A stretch of DNA of 44,953 bases, from contig JAZKYH010000005.1 of NCBI GenBank assembly GCA_045612065.1, forward strand, positions 1 through 44,953, read 5' to 3'. Every line of letters begins with the position of its first letter. Position 1 is the stretch's first letter. Made by a program: the position numbers and the translations under genes. The notes beneath the pieces were generated by a model. The model saw only the letters and a program-made list of their open reading frames with translations, was not told the origin of the DNA and ran no database searches. Source of the DNA: UBA1189 sp045612065 (GTDB lineage Bacteria > Bacteroidota > Bacteroidia > Bacteroidales > Bacteroidaceae). Of this stretch, positions 14,634-22,357 are shown one piece after another.

Positions 14634-15482
14634 TTAGCATGCCTTGAAACTCATGTCGAGGCTCATTACCGAGTGGGTGAGTGCGCCTACTGATACGTAA
14701 TCAACGCCACACTCTGCGTATGAACGGATGGTGTCGAAGGTGATACCGCCTGATGACTCAACCTCAATGCGTCCATTGACGATCTCCACGGCTTTACGAG
14801 TGTTCTCTACGTTGAAGTTATCGAGCATCACGCGGTGTACGCCATCGAGAGCCAACACCTGATTCAATTCATCAAAGTTGCGCACTTCTACTTCAATCTT
14901 GAGGTCCTTGCCTTTCGCCTTACAGTATTCCTGAGCACGTGTTACGGCTTGAGGGATGCCACCGGCAAAGTCCACATGGTTGTCCTTGAGGAGGATCATA
15001 TCGAACAGACCGATACGATGGTTGCATCCGCCACCGATGCGCACTGCATCCTTCTCCATGATACGCATACCAGGAGTTGTTTTGCGGGTATCGAGTACGC
15101 GGCACTTGGTCCCTTCGAGCAACTTCACATATTTGTTGGTTATGGTAGCGATGCCGCTCATGCGCTGCATGACGTTGAGCATCAAACGCTCGGTTTGCAA
15201 CAAGCTCTGTACCTTACCCTCTACTACAAAAGCAACATCGCCTGGTTTTACGTGAGCACCATCGTTGATGTATACCTCCATCTTCATCTCGGGGTCGAAG
15301 CGATGGAAGATTCTACGTGCCATCTCTACGCCAGCAATGATGCCCTCCTCCTTGATGATGAGGCGCTGTTTGCCCATAGCATCGGCAGGAATACACGAAA
15401 GGGTGGTATGGTCACCGTCACCTATGTCTTCGGCAAATGATAGTGCAATGAGTTCATCGATAAGTTTGTCCATAGTCGTCAT
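14634..15482 (-). CDS. nadC: Nicotinate-nucleotide pyrophosphorylase (quinolinate phosphoribosyltransferase)
   Basis: The enzyme makes nicotinate mononucleotide from quinolinate and PRPP in de novo NAD synthesis. The 282-residue product shows EDIGDGDHTT near the N-terminus, LNVMQRMSGIAT, RVLDTRKTTPGMR at about 138-150 with catalytic-site arginines and lysine, HRIGLFDMILLKDNH, and the C-terminal ESSGGI and DYVSVGALTHS segments. Two start codons are possible (15482 and nine bases later at 15473, MDKL). nadA and nadB are not nearby. The upstream region holds a -7 element and a candidate small RNA on the same strand. Confidence 0.95.
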   Translation of the reverse strand: MTTMDKLIDELIALSFAEDIGDGDHTTLSCIPADAMGKQRLIIKEEGIIAGVEMARRIFHRFDPEMKMEVYINDGAHVKPGDVAFVVEGKVQSLLQTERLMLNVMQRMSGIATITNKYVKLLEGTKCRVLDTRKTTPGMRIMEKDAVRIGGGCNHRIGLFDMILLKDNHVDFAGGIPQAVTRAQEYCKAKGKDLKIEVEVRNFDELNQVLALDGVHRVMLDNFNVENTRKAVEIVNGRIEVESSGGITFDTIRSYAECGVDYVSVGALTHSVMSLDMSFKAC

Positions 15483-15506
15483 ATTAAGTATTGTGAGAAT
15501 GTGTCA

Positions 15507-15514
15507 CAAAGGTA
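15507..15514 (-). promoter_or_regulatory. -7 element of nadC
   Basis: The minus strand reads TACCTTTG 24 bases before the nadC start codon, a good match to TAnnTTTG. No clear TTTG lies at the right distance upstream. Confidence 0.5.
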
Positions 15515-15547
15515 ATGCTTTTTTAATCATATTGCATCATTATATAT

Positions 15548-15612
15548 AAAAAAGAAGGTCGTCATCACGACGACCAATCTTCCAACTTTAAAAATCTAAT
15601 ACCATGAAAAAC
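15548..15612 (-). ncRNA. Candidate small RNA of about 65 nt with its own promoter and terminator
   Basis: On the minus strand TTGC (15645-15648), 18 bases, then TACCTTTG (15626-15619) make a near-consensus promoter with a start near 15612. About 35 bases later comes the hairpin GGTCGTC/GACGACC (15575-15569 with 15563-15557), followed by TTCTTTTTT, a textbook terminator. The segment has no plausible open frame. It includes TTTTTCATGGTATTAGA, a phrase I believe recurs in Bacteroidales intergenic DNA, but I cannot name the RNA. It lies upstream of nadC on the same strand, so it could also be an attenuated leader. Confidence 0.55.
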
Positions 15613-15618
15613 ACAATG

Positions 15619-15648
15619 CAAAGGTACGGGTTATTTACGTATTTGCAA
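15619..15648 (-). promoter_or_regulatory. Promoter of the candidate small RNA
   Basis: TTGC-N18-TACCTTTG on the minus strand. It sits between the rlmI terminator and the small-RNA terminator, so it has no other obvious short-range target. Confidence 0.6.
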
Positions 15649-15662
15649 GGGAAGGGATATAT

Positions 15663-15707
15663 AAAAAGTGTAGAAAAAACACAAATTCTGTTCTTTCTAC
15701 ACTTTTT
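15663..15707 (-). terminator. Terminator of rlmI
   Basis: Fourteen-bp arms (15663-15676 and 15694-15707) enclose a 17-base loop, with A-runs and T-runs at the ends. It lies about 45 bases after the rlmI stop on the minus strand. Confidence 0.8.
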
Positions 15708-15752
15708 TATTTTGTTCGCTTGAGAACTGCAAACATTGGTTGGCAAAATGCT

Positions 15753-16952
15753 CTATTCTACGTAGAGAACCAATCCTTTAAGGTATTCGCCCTCAGGGTG
15801 ATAGATGCTCACGGGATGATCGGCAGGCTGGGTCAACTGGTGCAGGATGCGCACACGGCGTCCCGACATGGCGGCTGCGGTAAAGACAGCCGTGCGGAAG
15901 TTGTCCTTCGTCACCACCTGCGAACAGGAGAAGGTGAAGAGGATGCCACCGGGTCGTATCTTCTCGAAGGCCTTGGCATTGAGCTTGCGGTAGCCCATGA
16001 GCGCATTGCGCAGGGCATCCTTGTGCTTGGCAAAGGCAGGCGGGTCGAGGATGATGAGGTCATACTGGTCGCCCATGCGGTCGAGGTATTTGAAGGCATC
16101 CTCGGCATAGGCCTCGTGGCGTGCGTCGTCGGGGAAATTGAGTTCCACGTTGGCGCGGGTGATGTCGATGGCACGCGATGAAGAGTCTACCGAGTGTACC
16201 AGTTCGGCACCGCCTCGCATGGCGTAGAAGGAGAAGCCGCCGGTGTAGCAGAACATGTTGAGCACCTTGCGTCCGTGCGAGTAACGCTCGAGCAGGGCGC
16301 GGTTCTCACGCTGGTCAACGAAGAATCCTGTCTTCTGTCCCCCCAACCAGTCTACGTGGAACTTCAAGCCGTTCTCCGTGGCGATGTCGCTGGCTGTTGC
16401 CAAACCGCCCTTGAGGAAGCCGTTACCGCCATCCTCTGAGGCCTTGTAGGCGAGGGTAGTCTCTGACTTGTAGTAGATGTTGTCGACGATGCCGTCGAGC
16501 ACCTCAGCCAGTGCATCGGCAATCTCTTGACGGCTCACGTGCATACCTACCGAGTGGGCTTGCATCACGGCAGTGCGGTCATAGACATCGATGACAAGGC
16601 CAGGCAGCCCGTCGCCCTCGCCATGTACGAGACGGAAGGCGTTGGTTAATTCAGAATCGTTCTTTGCCCATTGTGGGAAGATGCTCTTGCGTACGTCGTA
16701 GGCTGCGCTCAGGCGCTGCTTCCAGAAGGTGCGGTCGATGGAGATGTCCTCAAACGAGAGTACGCGCACGGCGATGCTGCCTATCTGTATGTGTCCTACG
16801 GCAAGAAAGCGCCCATCGGCACTGACTACGCGCACTACGTCGCCCTCTTCGGGGCGGCCATCGATATGGTGAATGGCCCCGGAGAATACCCAGGGGTGAA
16901 AACGTCCGAGCGACTCTTCTTTCCCTTTCTTTAGATGTACTGTGTTATACAT
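15753..16952 (-). CDS. rlmI: 23S rRNA (cytosine-5) methyltransferase, RlmI type
   Basis: The 399-residue protein has an N-terminal PUA-like domain (GRFHPWVFSGAIHHIDG) and a C-terminal class I SAM-dependent methyltransferase domain. Visible motifs are VLNMFCYTGGFSFYA (motif I, about residue 231), HSVDSSSRAID, and the catalytic-loop LDPPAFAKHKD (about 298-308) with TFSCSQ downstream, which supplies the catalytic cysteine in RlmI-type enzymes. By family it methylates C1962 of 23S rRNA. Upstream lies a heptamer-repeat tract instead of a recognisable promoter. Confidence 0.92.
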   Translation of the reverse strand: MYNTVHLKKGKEESLGRFHPWVFSGAIHHIDGRPEEGDVVRVVSADGRFLAVGHIQIGSIAVRVLSFEDISIDRTFWKQRLSAAYDVRKSIFPQWAKNDSELTNAFRLVHGEGDGLPGLVIDVYDRTAVMQAHSVGMHVSRQEIADALAEVLDGIVDNIYYKSETTLAYKASEDGGNGFLKGGLATASDIATENGLKFHVDWLGGQKTGFFVDQRENRALLERYSHGRKVLNMFCYTGGFSFYAMRGGAELVHSVDSSSRAIDITRANVELNFPDDARHEAYAEDAFKYLDRMGDQYDLIILDPPAFAKHKDALRNALMGYRKLNAKAFEKIRPGGILFTFSCSQVVTKDNFRTAVFTAAAMSGRRVRILHQLTQPADHPVSIYHPEGEYLKGLVLYVE

Positions 16953-16955
16953 TAT

Positions 16956-17010
16956 GGTGTGGAGTTTGGTGTTTAGTGTGTAGAGTTTAGAGTGTAGTGT
17001 ATAGAGTTGG
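16956..17010. repeat. Heptamer-periodic tract upstream of rlmI
   Basis: Units GTGTAGA, GTTTAGA, GTGTAGT, GTATAGA run head to tail with a strict 7-base period. It begins four bases upstream of the rlmI start codon, so on the minus strand it forms the 5' leader. Confidence 0.6.
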
Positions 17011-17035
17011 GTTTGTTATCCTCTTTCGCGATGCC

Positions 17036-17117
17036 GTCATCCTGAACGGAGTGAACCTTAGGATGGTTCATTGTGTGTTGGAGTCCCCCTCCTTGGGAGG
17101 GGTTAGGGGAGGCTATC
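17036..17117. repeat. Dispersed repeat fragments, including a GC hairpin overlapping the exonuclease 3' end
   Basis: GTCATCCTGAACGGAGTGAA at 17036 resembles the end of the element at 10440. It is followed by CCCCTCC-TTG-GGAGGGG (17086-17102), a perfect 7-bp hairpin, then TTAGGGGAGGCT. The minus-strand stop codon of the exonuclease gene (17103-17105) and its last few codons lie inside this repeat. Confidence 0.55.
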
Positions 17118-17726
17118 TTCTTCCACTATGCGAAAGTTTTGTCCATGTTTCAGTTCTTCCAAATACTTATGTATGCGTACGCAGGCCCAGGCATCGGTGG
17201 CAGCATAGCCCTTCTGGCGGTCGGTGAGCACGTCGGCCTCCCAGTTGGTAAGGCGTTGCGACTTGGATATCTTTTTCCCGAAGAGCAGGGCATAGATCTT
17301 TTGCAGACTCTGTGCCTCGATGCCCATCTCCTTCACGTAGTGCTGCAGGTCGAGGAACCCGCGCGGCTCGAACTGGTGCTTGCGGTGGAGGTTCTGTATA
17401 TCGTCTCTTAGCGAGAGGCCCACCTTGAGTTGACGGCCGTCTTGTAGGAGGTCTACCAGTACCTTGGGCATACCGATATAGTTGAGGCGGAAGAGGAAAC
17501 AGGTGTCCTCGGTGGAGAGTTGCAGCAGTGACACCTCGTAGGTTTTACCCTTGGCAAAACTGGGGCGGGTCTCGGTGTCGATGCCCACGATGGGGAATCC
17601 CTTGAGGTAATTGACCGCCTTCTCCACATCGCTCACGGAATGTATCACGATGATACGGCCCCCGAAGAGTTCGCTGGGCATCTGGGCAATGTCGGCCTTG
17701 GCTATGTTGCTCTTGATGTCAATCAT
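17103..17726 (-). CDS. DEDD-family 3'-5' exonuclease (RNase D-like), no HRDC domain
   Basis: The 207-residue product carries the DEDD exonuclease core: VGIDTETRP (first D and E, about residues 47-55), LLQLST, the second motif around VGLSLRDDIQNL (about 102-113) and the C-terminal AATDAWACVRIHKYL block with the fourth aspartate. It lacks the HRDC domains of full RNase D. By family it trims 3' ends of structured RNA, or of DNA in WRN-like members; the substrate here is unknown. It overlaps the upstream DUF5063 gene by ATGA (17723-17726), so the two are translationally coupled. Its last codons are provided by a dispersed repeat, so the C-terminus (EEDSLP) may be recent. Confidence 0.88.
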   Translation of the reverse strand: MIDIKSNIAKADIAQMPSELFGGRIIVIHSVSDVEKAVNYLKGFPIVGIDTETRPSFAKGKTYEVSLLQLSTEDTCFLFRLNYIGMPKVLVDLLQDGRQLKVGLSLRDDIQNLHRKHQFEPRGFLDLQHYVKEMGIEAQSLQKIYALLFGKKISKSQRLTNWEADVLTDRQKGYAATDAWACVRIHKYLEELKHGQNFRIVEEDSLP

Positions 17727-18277
17727 TCTTGGAATTCTGTGTCGGCGTCTTCTTCGTTATCGTCACCTGAGTATTTCACTTCGTGCAGGGCACGCATGGT
17801 GTTCACCAATGTCTGTCCCCAATAGCCGGCGAAGTGCTCGCGGCACTGTGCCAAGGCATCGTGCATGGTCTCGTTGAGGCCACTGCGGAACTGGCATACG
17901 AAGTCCTTCACCACCTGGTAGATGTCCGCGAGGTCCTCAGCGATGCTCCTGCGGATGGGCGTATCGCTATATTTCATCTCCTCCACGAACACGTCGAGGT
18001 AGTCGTCGCGGTCGGCAAGAAGTTCCTGGAGGTTGATGCGTATTACCTCGTAGTCGTCTTCGGTGACGAAGGCTTCGAGCCCGTCCTCGCCCATCACCTC
18101 ACACTCGGGCAGCATCGATGCCTTTATATATAATAAAGGTAGAATCTTGAGTAGGGTGTCGACGAACTCGGCACGCTTCTGCCCTTCGCTGCGCTCGATG
18201 AAGGCACAGAACTCGGCGGCAACGGTGACAAACTCCACCGTATTGCGCTCGAATATCACTTGCGATTGCTGTTTCAT
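17723..18277 (-). CDS. DUF5063 family protein
   Basis: A 184-residue soluble protein starting MKQQSQVIFERNTVEFVTVA, with the helical FCAFIE and LLKILPLLYIKASMLP segments that mark DUF5063. It has no signal peptide. The function is unknown; the family is regularly found beside the DEDD exonuclease in Bacteroidales as I recall, and the ATGA overlap here supports a joint role. The C-terminal end is acidic. A minus-strand TAATTTTG (18309-18302) about 25 bases upstream could be its -7 element, with no good -33 element. Confidence 0.85.
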   Translation of the reverse strand: MKQQSQVIFERNTVEFVTVAAEFCAFIERSEGQKRAEFVDTLLKILPLLYIKASMLPECEVMGEDGLEAFVTEDDYEVIRINLQELLADRDDYLDVFVEEMKYSDTPIRRSIAEDLADIYQVVKDFVCQFRSGLNETMHDALAQCREHFAGYWGQTLVNTMRALHEVKYSGDDNEEDADTEFQE

Positions 18278-18476
18278 TGTTTATGTAGTTCTATTTGAGC
18301 ACAAAATTACACTTTTTCGGTGAGAGAATGGGTATCGCTCCTTACTTTTTTGAAGATAAATGGTGTCTTCTATTTTAGAACTGAGGTCAAATATTCAAAT
18401 TGATTCAACTCTGTTGAATCTCTACCTCACTCAGTAGATAAAATGCCAGCACTCTCTCTACATTCACTCGTTGAGA

Positions 18477-18508
18477 TTTGATATTTCTCTCGCCTTGCAC
18501 TAACTTTG
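18477..18508 (+). promoter_or_regulatory. Consensus promoter of the DJ-1/ispD operon
   Basis: TTTG (18477-18480), 20 bases, TAACTTTG (18501-18508): a full match to the Bacteroidota consensus. The start of transcription would fall near 18515, about 20 bases before the ATG. Confidence 0.8.
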
Positions 18509-18533
18509 TAACCACAACAAGAAACAGAGTATT

Positions 18534-19082
18534 ATGAAGACAATGTATGTATTCCTTGCTGATGGCTTCGAGGAGATTGAGGCCCTCGCTCCCATTGATG
18601 TGATGCGCCGTGCCGGACTCTCGGTGACGACGGTGTCTGTAACCGGTAACCTTATTGTGCAGGGTGCTCATGGCATTCCTGTGGTGGCCGATGCCGCTTT
18701 CGGCGAACTCGACTATGCCGATGCAGCATTGCTTTTCCTCCCTGGCGGACTTCCCGGTGCCACCAACCTCGAGGCTCATGCTGGCTTGGGCGCGCTACTT
18801 CAGGCCAAGGCCGGTGAGGAGGGTGTCATCCTCTCGGCTATCTGTGCCGCTCCGCTCGTGCTGGGTGGCTTGGGCTTGCTTCAGGGCAAGCAGGCTACCT
18901 GCTATCCCGGTTTCGAGGATACGATGAAGGGGGCTACCTATACCGCAGCCAAGGTGACCGCCGATGGAAATGTCTTCACTGCTTGTGGCCCCGGTGCCGC
19001 GTGGGAACTCGGCTTTACCTTCGTGGAGCACTTCTGTGGCGCAGCCAAAGCCGATGAATTGAGACAAGGAATGCAGTTCTGA
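18534..19082 (+). CDS. DJ-1/PfpI family protein (YajL-like)
   Basis: A 182-residue DJ-1 superfamily protein. The conserved acid is in FLADGFEEIEA (about residue 16) and the nucleophilic cysteine is in SAICAAPLVLG at about residue 103, preceded by the LPGG loop (about 66). Members act as oxidative-stress chaperone/deglycase-like proteins or thiazole-linked proteins (ThiJ name); the exact reaction is disputed and cannot be read from sequence. It has its own consensus promoter and is followed after five bases by ispD, so the two form an operon. Confidence 0.9.
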   Translation: MKTMYVFLADGFEEIEALAPIDVMRRAGLSVTTVSVTGNLIVQGAHGIPVVADAAFGELDYADAALLFLPGGLPGATNLEAHAGLGALLQAKAGEEGVILSAICAAPLVLGGLGLLQGKQATCYPGFEDTMKGATYTAAKVTADGNVFTACGPGAAWELGFTFVEHFCGAAKADELRQGMQF

Positions 19083-19087
19083 ACGAG

Positions 19088-19762
19088 TTGAAAGTGAAAA
19101 AGTACGCCATTATTGTAGCAGGAGGCAAGGGTCTCCGTATGGGCGGTGAGTTGCCCAAGCAGTTTATCCCCGTAGAGGGTCGTCCTGTGCTGATGCGCAC
19201 GCTTGAAACCTTTCATGCGTGTGATCATTCTATACAGATTATCCTTGTGCTTCCGCGCGACCATCAGCCCTACTGGCAGGAACTCTGCCGTGAGTATCAG
19301 TTTACCGTGCCTCACCGTCTTGCCGATGGCGGTGCCACCCGTTTCCATTCCGTGCAGAATGGCTTGGTGCTTGTTGATTCCCCCGAGGCGCTCGTGGCGG
19401 TGCACGATGGTGTGCGCCCCTTCGTGTCGCATGAGGTCATCACCCGCTGTTATCAAGATGCCGAATTGCATGGCGCCGTAGTGCCTGTCATCCCTGTTGT
19501 GGAGACCATTCGTCATCTCCTCTCTGAAGGCAGCGAGACGGTCTGCCGCGATGCCTACCGCCTGGTGCAGACCCCTCAGACCTTCTGTGCCTCGCTCTTG
19601 CGCCGTGCCTATGAGCAATCCTACAGCGATGCCTTCACCGATGATGCCTCTGTGGTGGAGGCCTTGGGACATGCCGTACACCTTGTTGAGGGCAACCGCG
19701 AGAACATCAAGCTCACCACCCCCTTCGATCTTGTCGTGGCGAGAGCTCTGCTGGTCGAATAA
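19088..19762 (+). CDS. ispD: 2-C-methyl-D-erythritol 4-phosphate cytidylyltransferase
   Basis: The enzyme couples MEP to CTP in the non-mevalonate isoprenoid pathway. The 224-residue product opens with the nucleotide-binding KYAIIVAGGKGLRMGGELPK segment and has VHDGVRPFV (about 102-110), the PVVETIR block and the C-terminal FTDDASVVEALG and GNRENIKLTTP motifs. There is no ATG at the right place: the start must be TTG at 19088 or GTG at 19094. That points to weak initiation or coupling to the DJ-1 stop codon five bases upstream. The gene is convergent with birA. Confidence 0.94.
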   Translation: MKVKKYAIIVAGGKGLRMGGELPKQFIPVEGRPVLMRTLETFHACDHSIQIILVLPRDHQPYWQELCREYQFTVPHRLADGGATRFHSVQNGLVLVDSPEALVAVHDGVRPFVSHEVITRCYQDAELHGAVVPVIPVVETIRHLLSEGSETVCRDAYRLVQTPQTFCASLLRRAYEQSYSDAFTDDASVVEALGHAVHLVEGNRENIKLTTPFDLVVARALLVE

Positions 19763-19789
19763 TTCGAATTCTATGATACCTTTTGAACT

Positions 19790-19827
19790 TGCAGCCAATC
19801 TCCTTGATTAAATGAAGGTTGGCTGCA
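19790..19827. terminator. Interrupted hairpin between convergent ispD and birA
   Basis: TGCAGCCAA (19790-19798) pairs with TTGGCTGCA (19819-19827); an inner CCTT/AAGG continues the stem after a 3-base bulge. No T-run follows on the plus strand, so it is a moderate candidate. Confidence 0.5.
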
Positions 19828-19834
19828 GATGATT

Positions 19835-20590
19835 TCACTCCTTAACAACAATAAACTCCACCTCCTTGAACAGGTAGCTATGCTCTTGGCTCTGTGAGTC
19901 CTCGAGGATGAGGTGGCCGTCGAGGGCTACGGTGCGGAGGGTGGCCGTGAAGGACCCACAGGCATCGCGGTAGGGGGCGTATTGGTTGCGGCGGTAGAGG
20001 AGGTGGGTGTAGCGCTCGTGCAGCGCCGTGCGGCTGAGCGTTGGGGTAGGGGAGGTGTACTGCGTGTATAGCTCCATGAAATGGTCGGTGATGGCTTGAA
20101 GCAGGTTTTTGCGCTCTACCTCATGGCCGAGAATCTGGAACAGAGATACGGGGTTGGGAGCATTGCTGGTGAACGCCGCTTGATTGACGTTGAGTCCCAC
20201 ACCGATGATGGTGCGCGAGATGTGCATGCCCTCGATGTCGTGCTCAATGAGAATACCGCATATTTTGTGGTCCTTGTAATAGATGTCGTTGGGCCACTTG
20301 ATGCGGATGTCTGTAGTGTATTGGGCGAGCACATCGCAGAGAGCTACGGAGATGAGTTCACAGAGAACGAATTGTTGAGATACGGGTACTTCCTCTGGCC
20401 TAACGACGATAGAGAAGAGGAGGTTCTTCCCTGCTGCAGACTCCCAAGTGTTGCCACGTTGGCCTCGGCCTGCAGTTTGGTGGTCGGTAGTGATGAGCGT
20501 AGTGCTGCTGTCTATGGGTAGTGCACGAGCGTAGTTGTTCGTGGATTCTGTCTCGGCAAGGTGGATGCGGTGTAGCTCAGAGGTGTTCAT
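19835..20590 (-). CDS. birA: Biotin--[acetyl-CoA-carboxylase] ligase without DNA-binding domain
   Basis: A 251-residue biotin protein ligase that activates biotin with ATP and attaches it to biotin carboxyl carrier protein. The catalytic domain begins at once with ETESTNNYA; GRGQRGNTWES (about residues 42-52) is the biotinyl-AMP-binding loop, and KWPNDIYY and GVGLNVNQ follow. The N-terminal helix-turn-helix of E. coli BirA is missing, so it should not act as a repressor. It overlaps the upstream DUF4834 gene by four bases (20587-20590) and ends the psd-pssA-DUF4834-birA run. Confidence 0.93.
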   Translation of the reverse strand: MNTSELHRIHLAETESTNNYARALPIDSSTTLITTDHQTAGRGQRGNTWESAAGKNLLFSIVVRPEEVPVSQQFVLCELISVALCDVLAQYTTDIRIKWPNDIYYKDHKICGILIEHDIEGMHISRTIIGVGLNVNQAAFTSNAPNPVSLFQILGHEVERKNLLQAITDHFMELYTQYTSPTPTLSRTALHERYTHLLYRRNQYAPYRDACGSFTATLRTVALDGHLILEDSQSQEHSYLFKEVEFIVVKE

Positions 20591-20850
20591 TCGTTTATTT
20601 CTTCGAAATCGACGTATTCGCCATCGGTTTTATCGAATACCTTCTCGCGTTTCTTGCCTCCTGAAGGTGGGGACTGATGAGTGTGCGATTGCTGAGTCGA
20701 TTGGCGTGATTGTCCTGTATGTCCGTTAGGGTATCTGGAATATCCGAAGAGCCCGAGAATGAAATTGAGAATGCCGCGTATGATGGATGTGCCGATAGAT
20801 ATGATGACTACGGCAACAAAGCATACCATAAGGAATAATCCTAAAATCAT
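20587..20850 (-). CDS. DUF4834 family small membrane protein
   Basis: This 87-residue product has a hydrophobic N-terminus (about residues 1-35, one or two membrane segments), a Q/S/H-rich linker and the conserved tail KVFDKTDGEYVDFEEI, which identifies DUF4834 of Bacteroidota. The function is unknown. It overlaps birA by four bases and lies 68 bases after pssA. The acidic cytoplasmic tail might contact a soluble partner; that is inference. Confidence 0.82.
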   Translation of the reverse strand: MILGLFLMVCFVAVVIISIGTSIIRGILNFILGLFGYSRYPNGHTGQSRQSTQQSHTHQSPPSGGKKREKVFDKTDGEYVDFEEINE

Positions 20851-20918
20851 AGTTTTTTAGTATATAGTTACGGTAAGGTTAAGACAAATGGTGTGCCAAA
20901 AAGGTTCGCTTAGGATGG

Positions 20919-21614
20919 TTAGCCCTTTTTCTGTGTCAGAACTGACAGAATGATGTACCAACCGATGACAGCTGACAACCCCTTGAAGCCCAAAAGGAAG
21001 AGTAGGGTGATACTGACAAGGAGGAAGATATAGGCGGTGCGGTTGGCTTTCCATGCGAGACTCTTGAACTTGAGTGAGAACATCGGAATCTCAGCTACCA
21101 ATAAATAAGAGAAGAGCATGACGAGGGCTATCACAAGCATCCATCCATAGGGATTGACTACGACGATGTCGTGCGAACCCAATATAAGACCGCCCCAGAA
21201 AAGCGCATTGGCAGGCGTGGGTAGGCCGATGAATGAACTGGTCTGACGTTCGTCAACATTGAACTTGGCCAGGCGCAAGGCGGAGAATGCCGCTATGAGG
21301 AATGCGAAGAATGGCATCGCAAAAGCAAGCAACATGTCAAGGTTCACGTCGGCACATTCGCGCAGCCAGCTGTACACCATTGCTGAAGGAGCAAAGCCGA
21401 AGGTGATAACATCGGCCAGCGAGTCGAGTTCCTTGCCAATGGGTGAACTCACCTTCAAGGCTCGTGCGGTGAGCCCATCGAAGAAGTCGAATACAGCACC
21501 GGCAATGATAAATGCGAAGGCAAACGGATACATGCCCTCAAATGCAAACATGGTGGCTACGCAACCGGAGAGCAGGTTGCAGCAGGTAATGATGTTGGGA
21601 ATGTGGCGACGCAT
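20919..21614 (-). CDS. pssA: CDP-diacylglycerol--serine O-phosphatidyltransferase
   Basis: The membrane enzyme makes phosphatidylserine from CDP-diacylglycerol and serine. The 231-residue product contains the CDP-alcohol phosphotransferase signature DG-x2-AR-x8-G-x3-D-x3-D, seen as DGLTARALKVSSPIGKELDS and continuing LADV at about residues 45-68, among several membrane segments. It starts seven bases after psd, which uses its product. The pair supplies phosphatidylethanolamine. Confidence 0.94.
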   Translation of the reverse strand: MRRHIPNIITCCNLLSGCVATMFAFEGMYPFAFAFIIAGAVFDFFDGLTARALKVSSPIGKELDSLADVITFGFAPSAMVYSWLRECADVNLDMLLAFAMPFFAFLIAAFSALRLAKFNVDERQTSSFIGLPTPANALFWGGLILGSHDIVVVNPYGWMLVIALVMLFSYLLVAEIPMFSLKFKSLAWKANRTAYIFLLVSITLLFLLGFKGLSAVIGWYIILSVLTQKKG

Positions 21615-21620
21615 GGCCTT

Positions 21621-22307
21621 TTACTTTAATTTGGCGATTATCGTTTGGTTACCAGTGGTTTTCTGATCCATAGTGACACAAACCTCAGTGCCGAGGGGCA
21701 GGTATACATCGACACGTGATCCAAGCTTGATGAAACCAAAGTGCTGGTCGATGAAGCATTCTTCACCAGGCTTGGCGTAGGTCACGATGCGGCGTGCCAT
21801 GGCACCAGCAATCTGGCGTACCATCACTTCTTTGCCGTCAGGAGTCTCCATGACTACCATCGAACGCTCATTGTCGGTGCTGGCCTTGGGTAGGAAAGCA
21901 CGATGGAACTTGCCATTCTCGTGGCGAACCTCCTTGACAATGCCGTCTACGGGATACCAGTTGGCATGTACGTTGAGGGGACTCATGAAGATAGAGAGCA
22001 TCAAACGACGGTCGTGGAAATAGTCGGGCTCCTCGACCTCTTCGATAACCACAATCTTTCCGTCAGCTGGAGCTACTACGATACCCTCGGTCTCCTCGCC
22101 TGGGAAACGACGGGGCGGGCAACGGAAGAAGTTGACTAACAAAAGATATATGGTGGTGCTGAATACGGCGTAAAGAATGAACACCCAACGCAACTCAGGG
22201 TAGGTGAGATAATAGACTACGGCATTGGTGAGCAGCCAAACAAAGAATCCGACTGTCAGTTGGTGGGTTCCCTCTTGGTGGAGGCGTATTTTACGGAGTT
22301 TTCGCAT
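21621..22307 (-). CDS. psd: Phosphatidylserine decarboxylase, short form
   Basis: The enzyme decarboxylates phosphatidylserine to phosphatidylethanolamine. I place the start at 22307 (MRKLRKIRLHQEGTH), where related short enzymes begin; a start eight codons earlier is open. About 228 residues. The self-cleavage site that makes the pyruvoyl group is the GS of FIKLGSRVDV near the C-terminus, followed by PLGTEV. One or two N-terminal membrane segments precede the VAPADGKIV and NVHANWYPVDG motifs. It is the first gene of the psd-pssA operon, divergent from rsmH. Confidence 0.93.
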   Translation of the reverse strand: MRKLRKIRLHQEGTHQLTVGFFVWLLTNAVVYYLTYPELRWVFILYAVFSTTIYLLLVNFFRCPPRRFPGEETEGIVVAPADGKIVVIEEVEEPDYFHDRRLMLSIFMSPLNVHANWYPVDGIVKEVRHENGKFHRAFLPKASTDNERSMVVMETPDGKEVMVRQIAGAMARRIVTYAKPGEECFIDQHFGFIKLGSRVDVYLPLGTEVCVTMDQKTTGNQTIIAKLK

Positions 22308-22328
22308 AGTATTGTATGTTAATTTGCA

Positions 22329-22357
22329 CAAAGATAGTGCAGAACAAGTGAATCAAA
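22329..22357 (-). promoter_or_regulatory. Promoter of the psd operon
   Basis: Minus strand TTTG (22357-22354), 17 bases, TATCTTTG (22336-22329), about 21 bases before the start codon. The -7 element is a full match; the spacer is two bases short of the usual range. Confidence 0.55.

Noticed and set aside
14835..15440. 201-codon open frame on the plus strand over nadC
   Set aside because: Antisense to a well-supported nadC gene.
15604..15723. 39-codon plus-strand frame starting MKNTMQRYG downstream of ACC
   Set aside because: It runs through the minus-strand small-RNA promoter and the rlmI terminator hairpin; the hairpin explains its sequence better than protein coding does.
18938..19798. 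286-codon open frame on the minus strand over DJ-1 and ispD
   Set aside because: Both plus-strand genes have unmistakable family motifs; the antisense frame has none.
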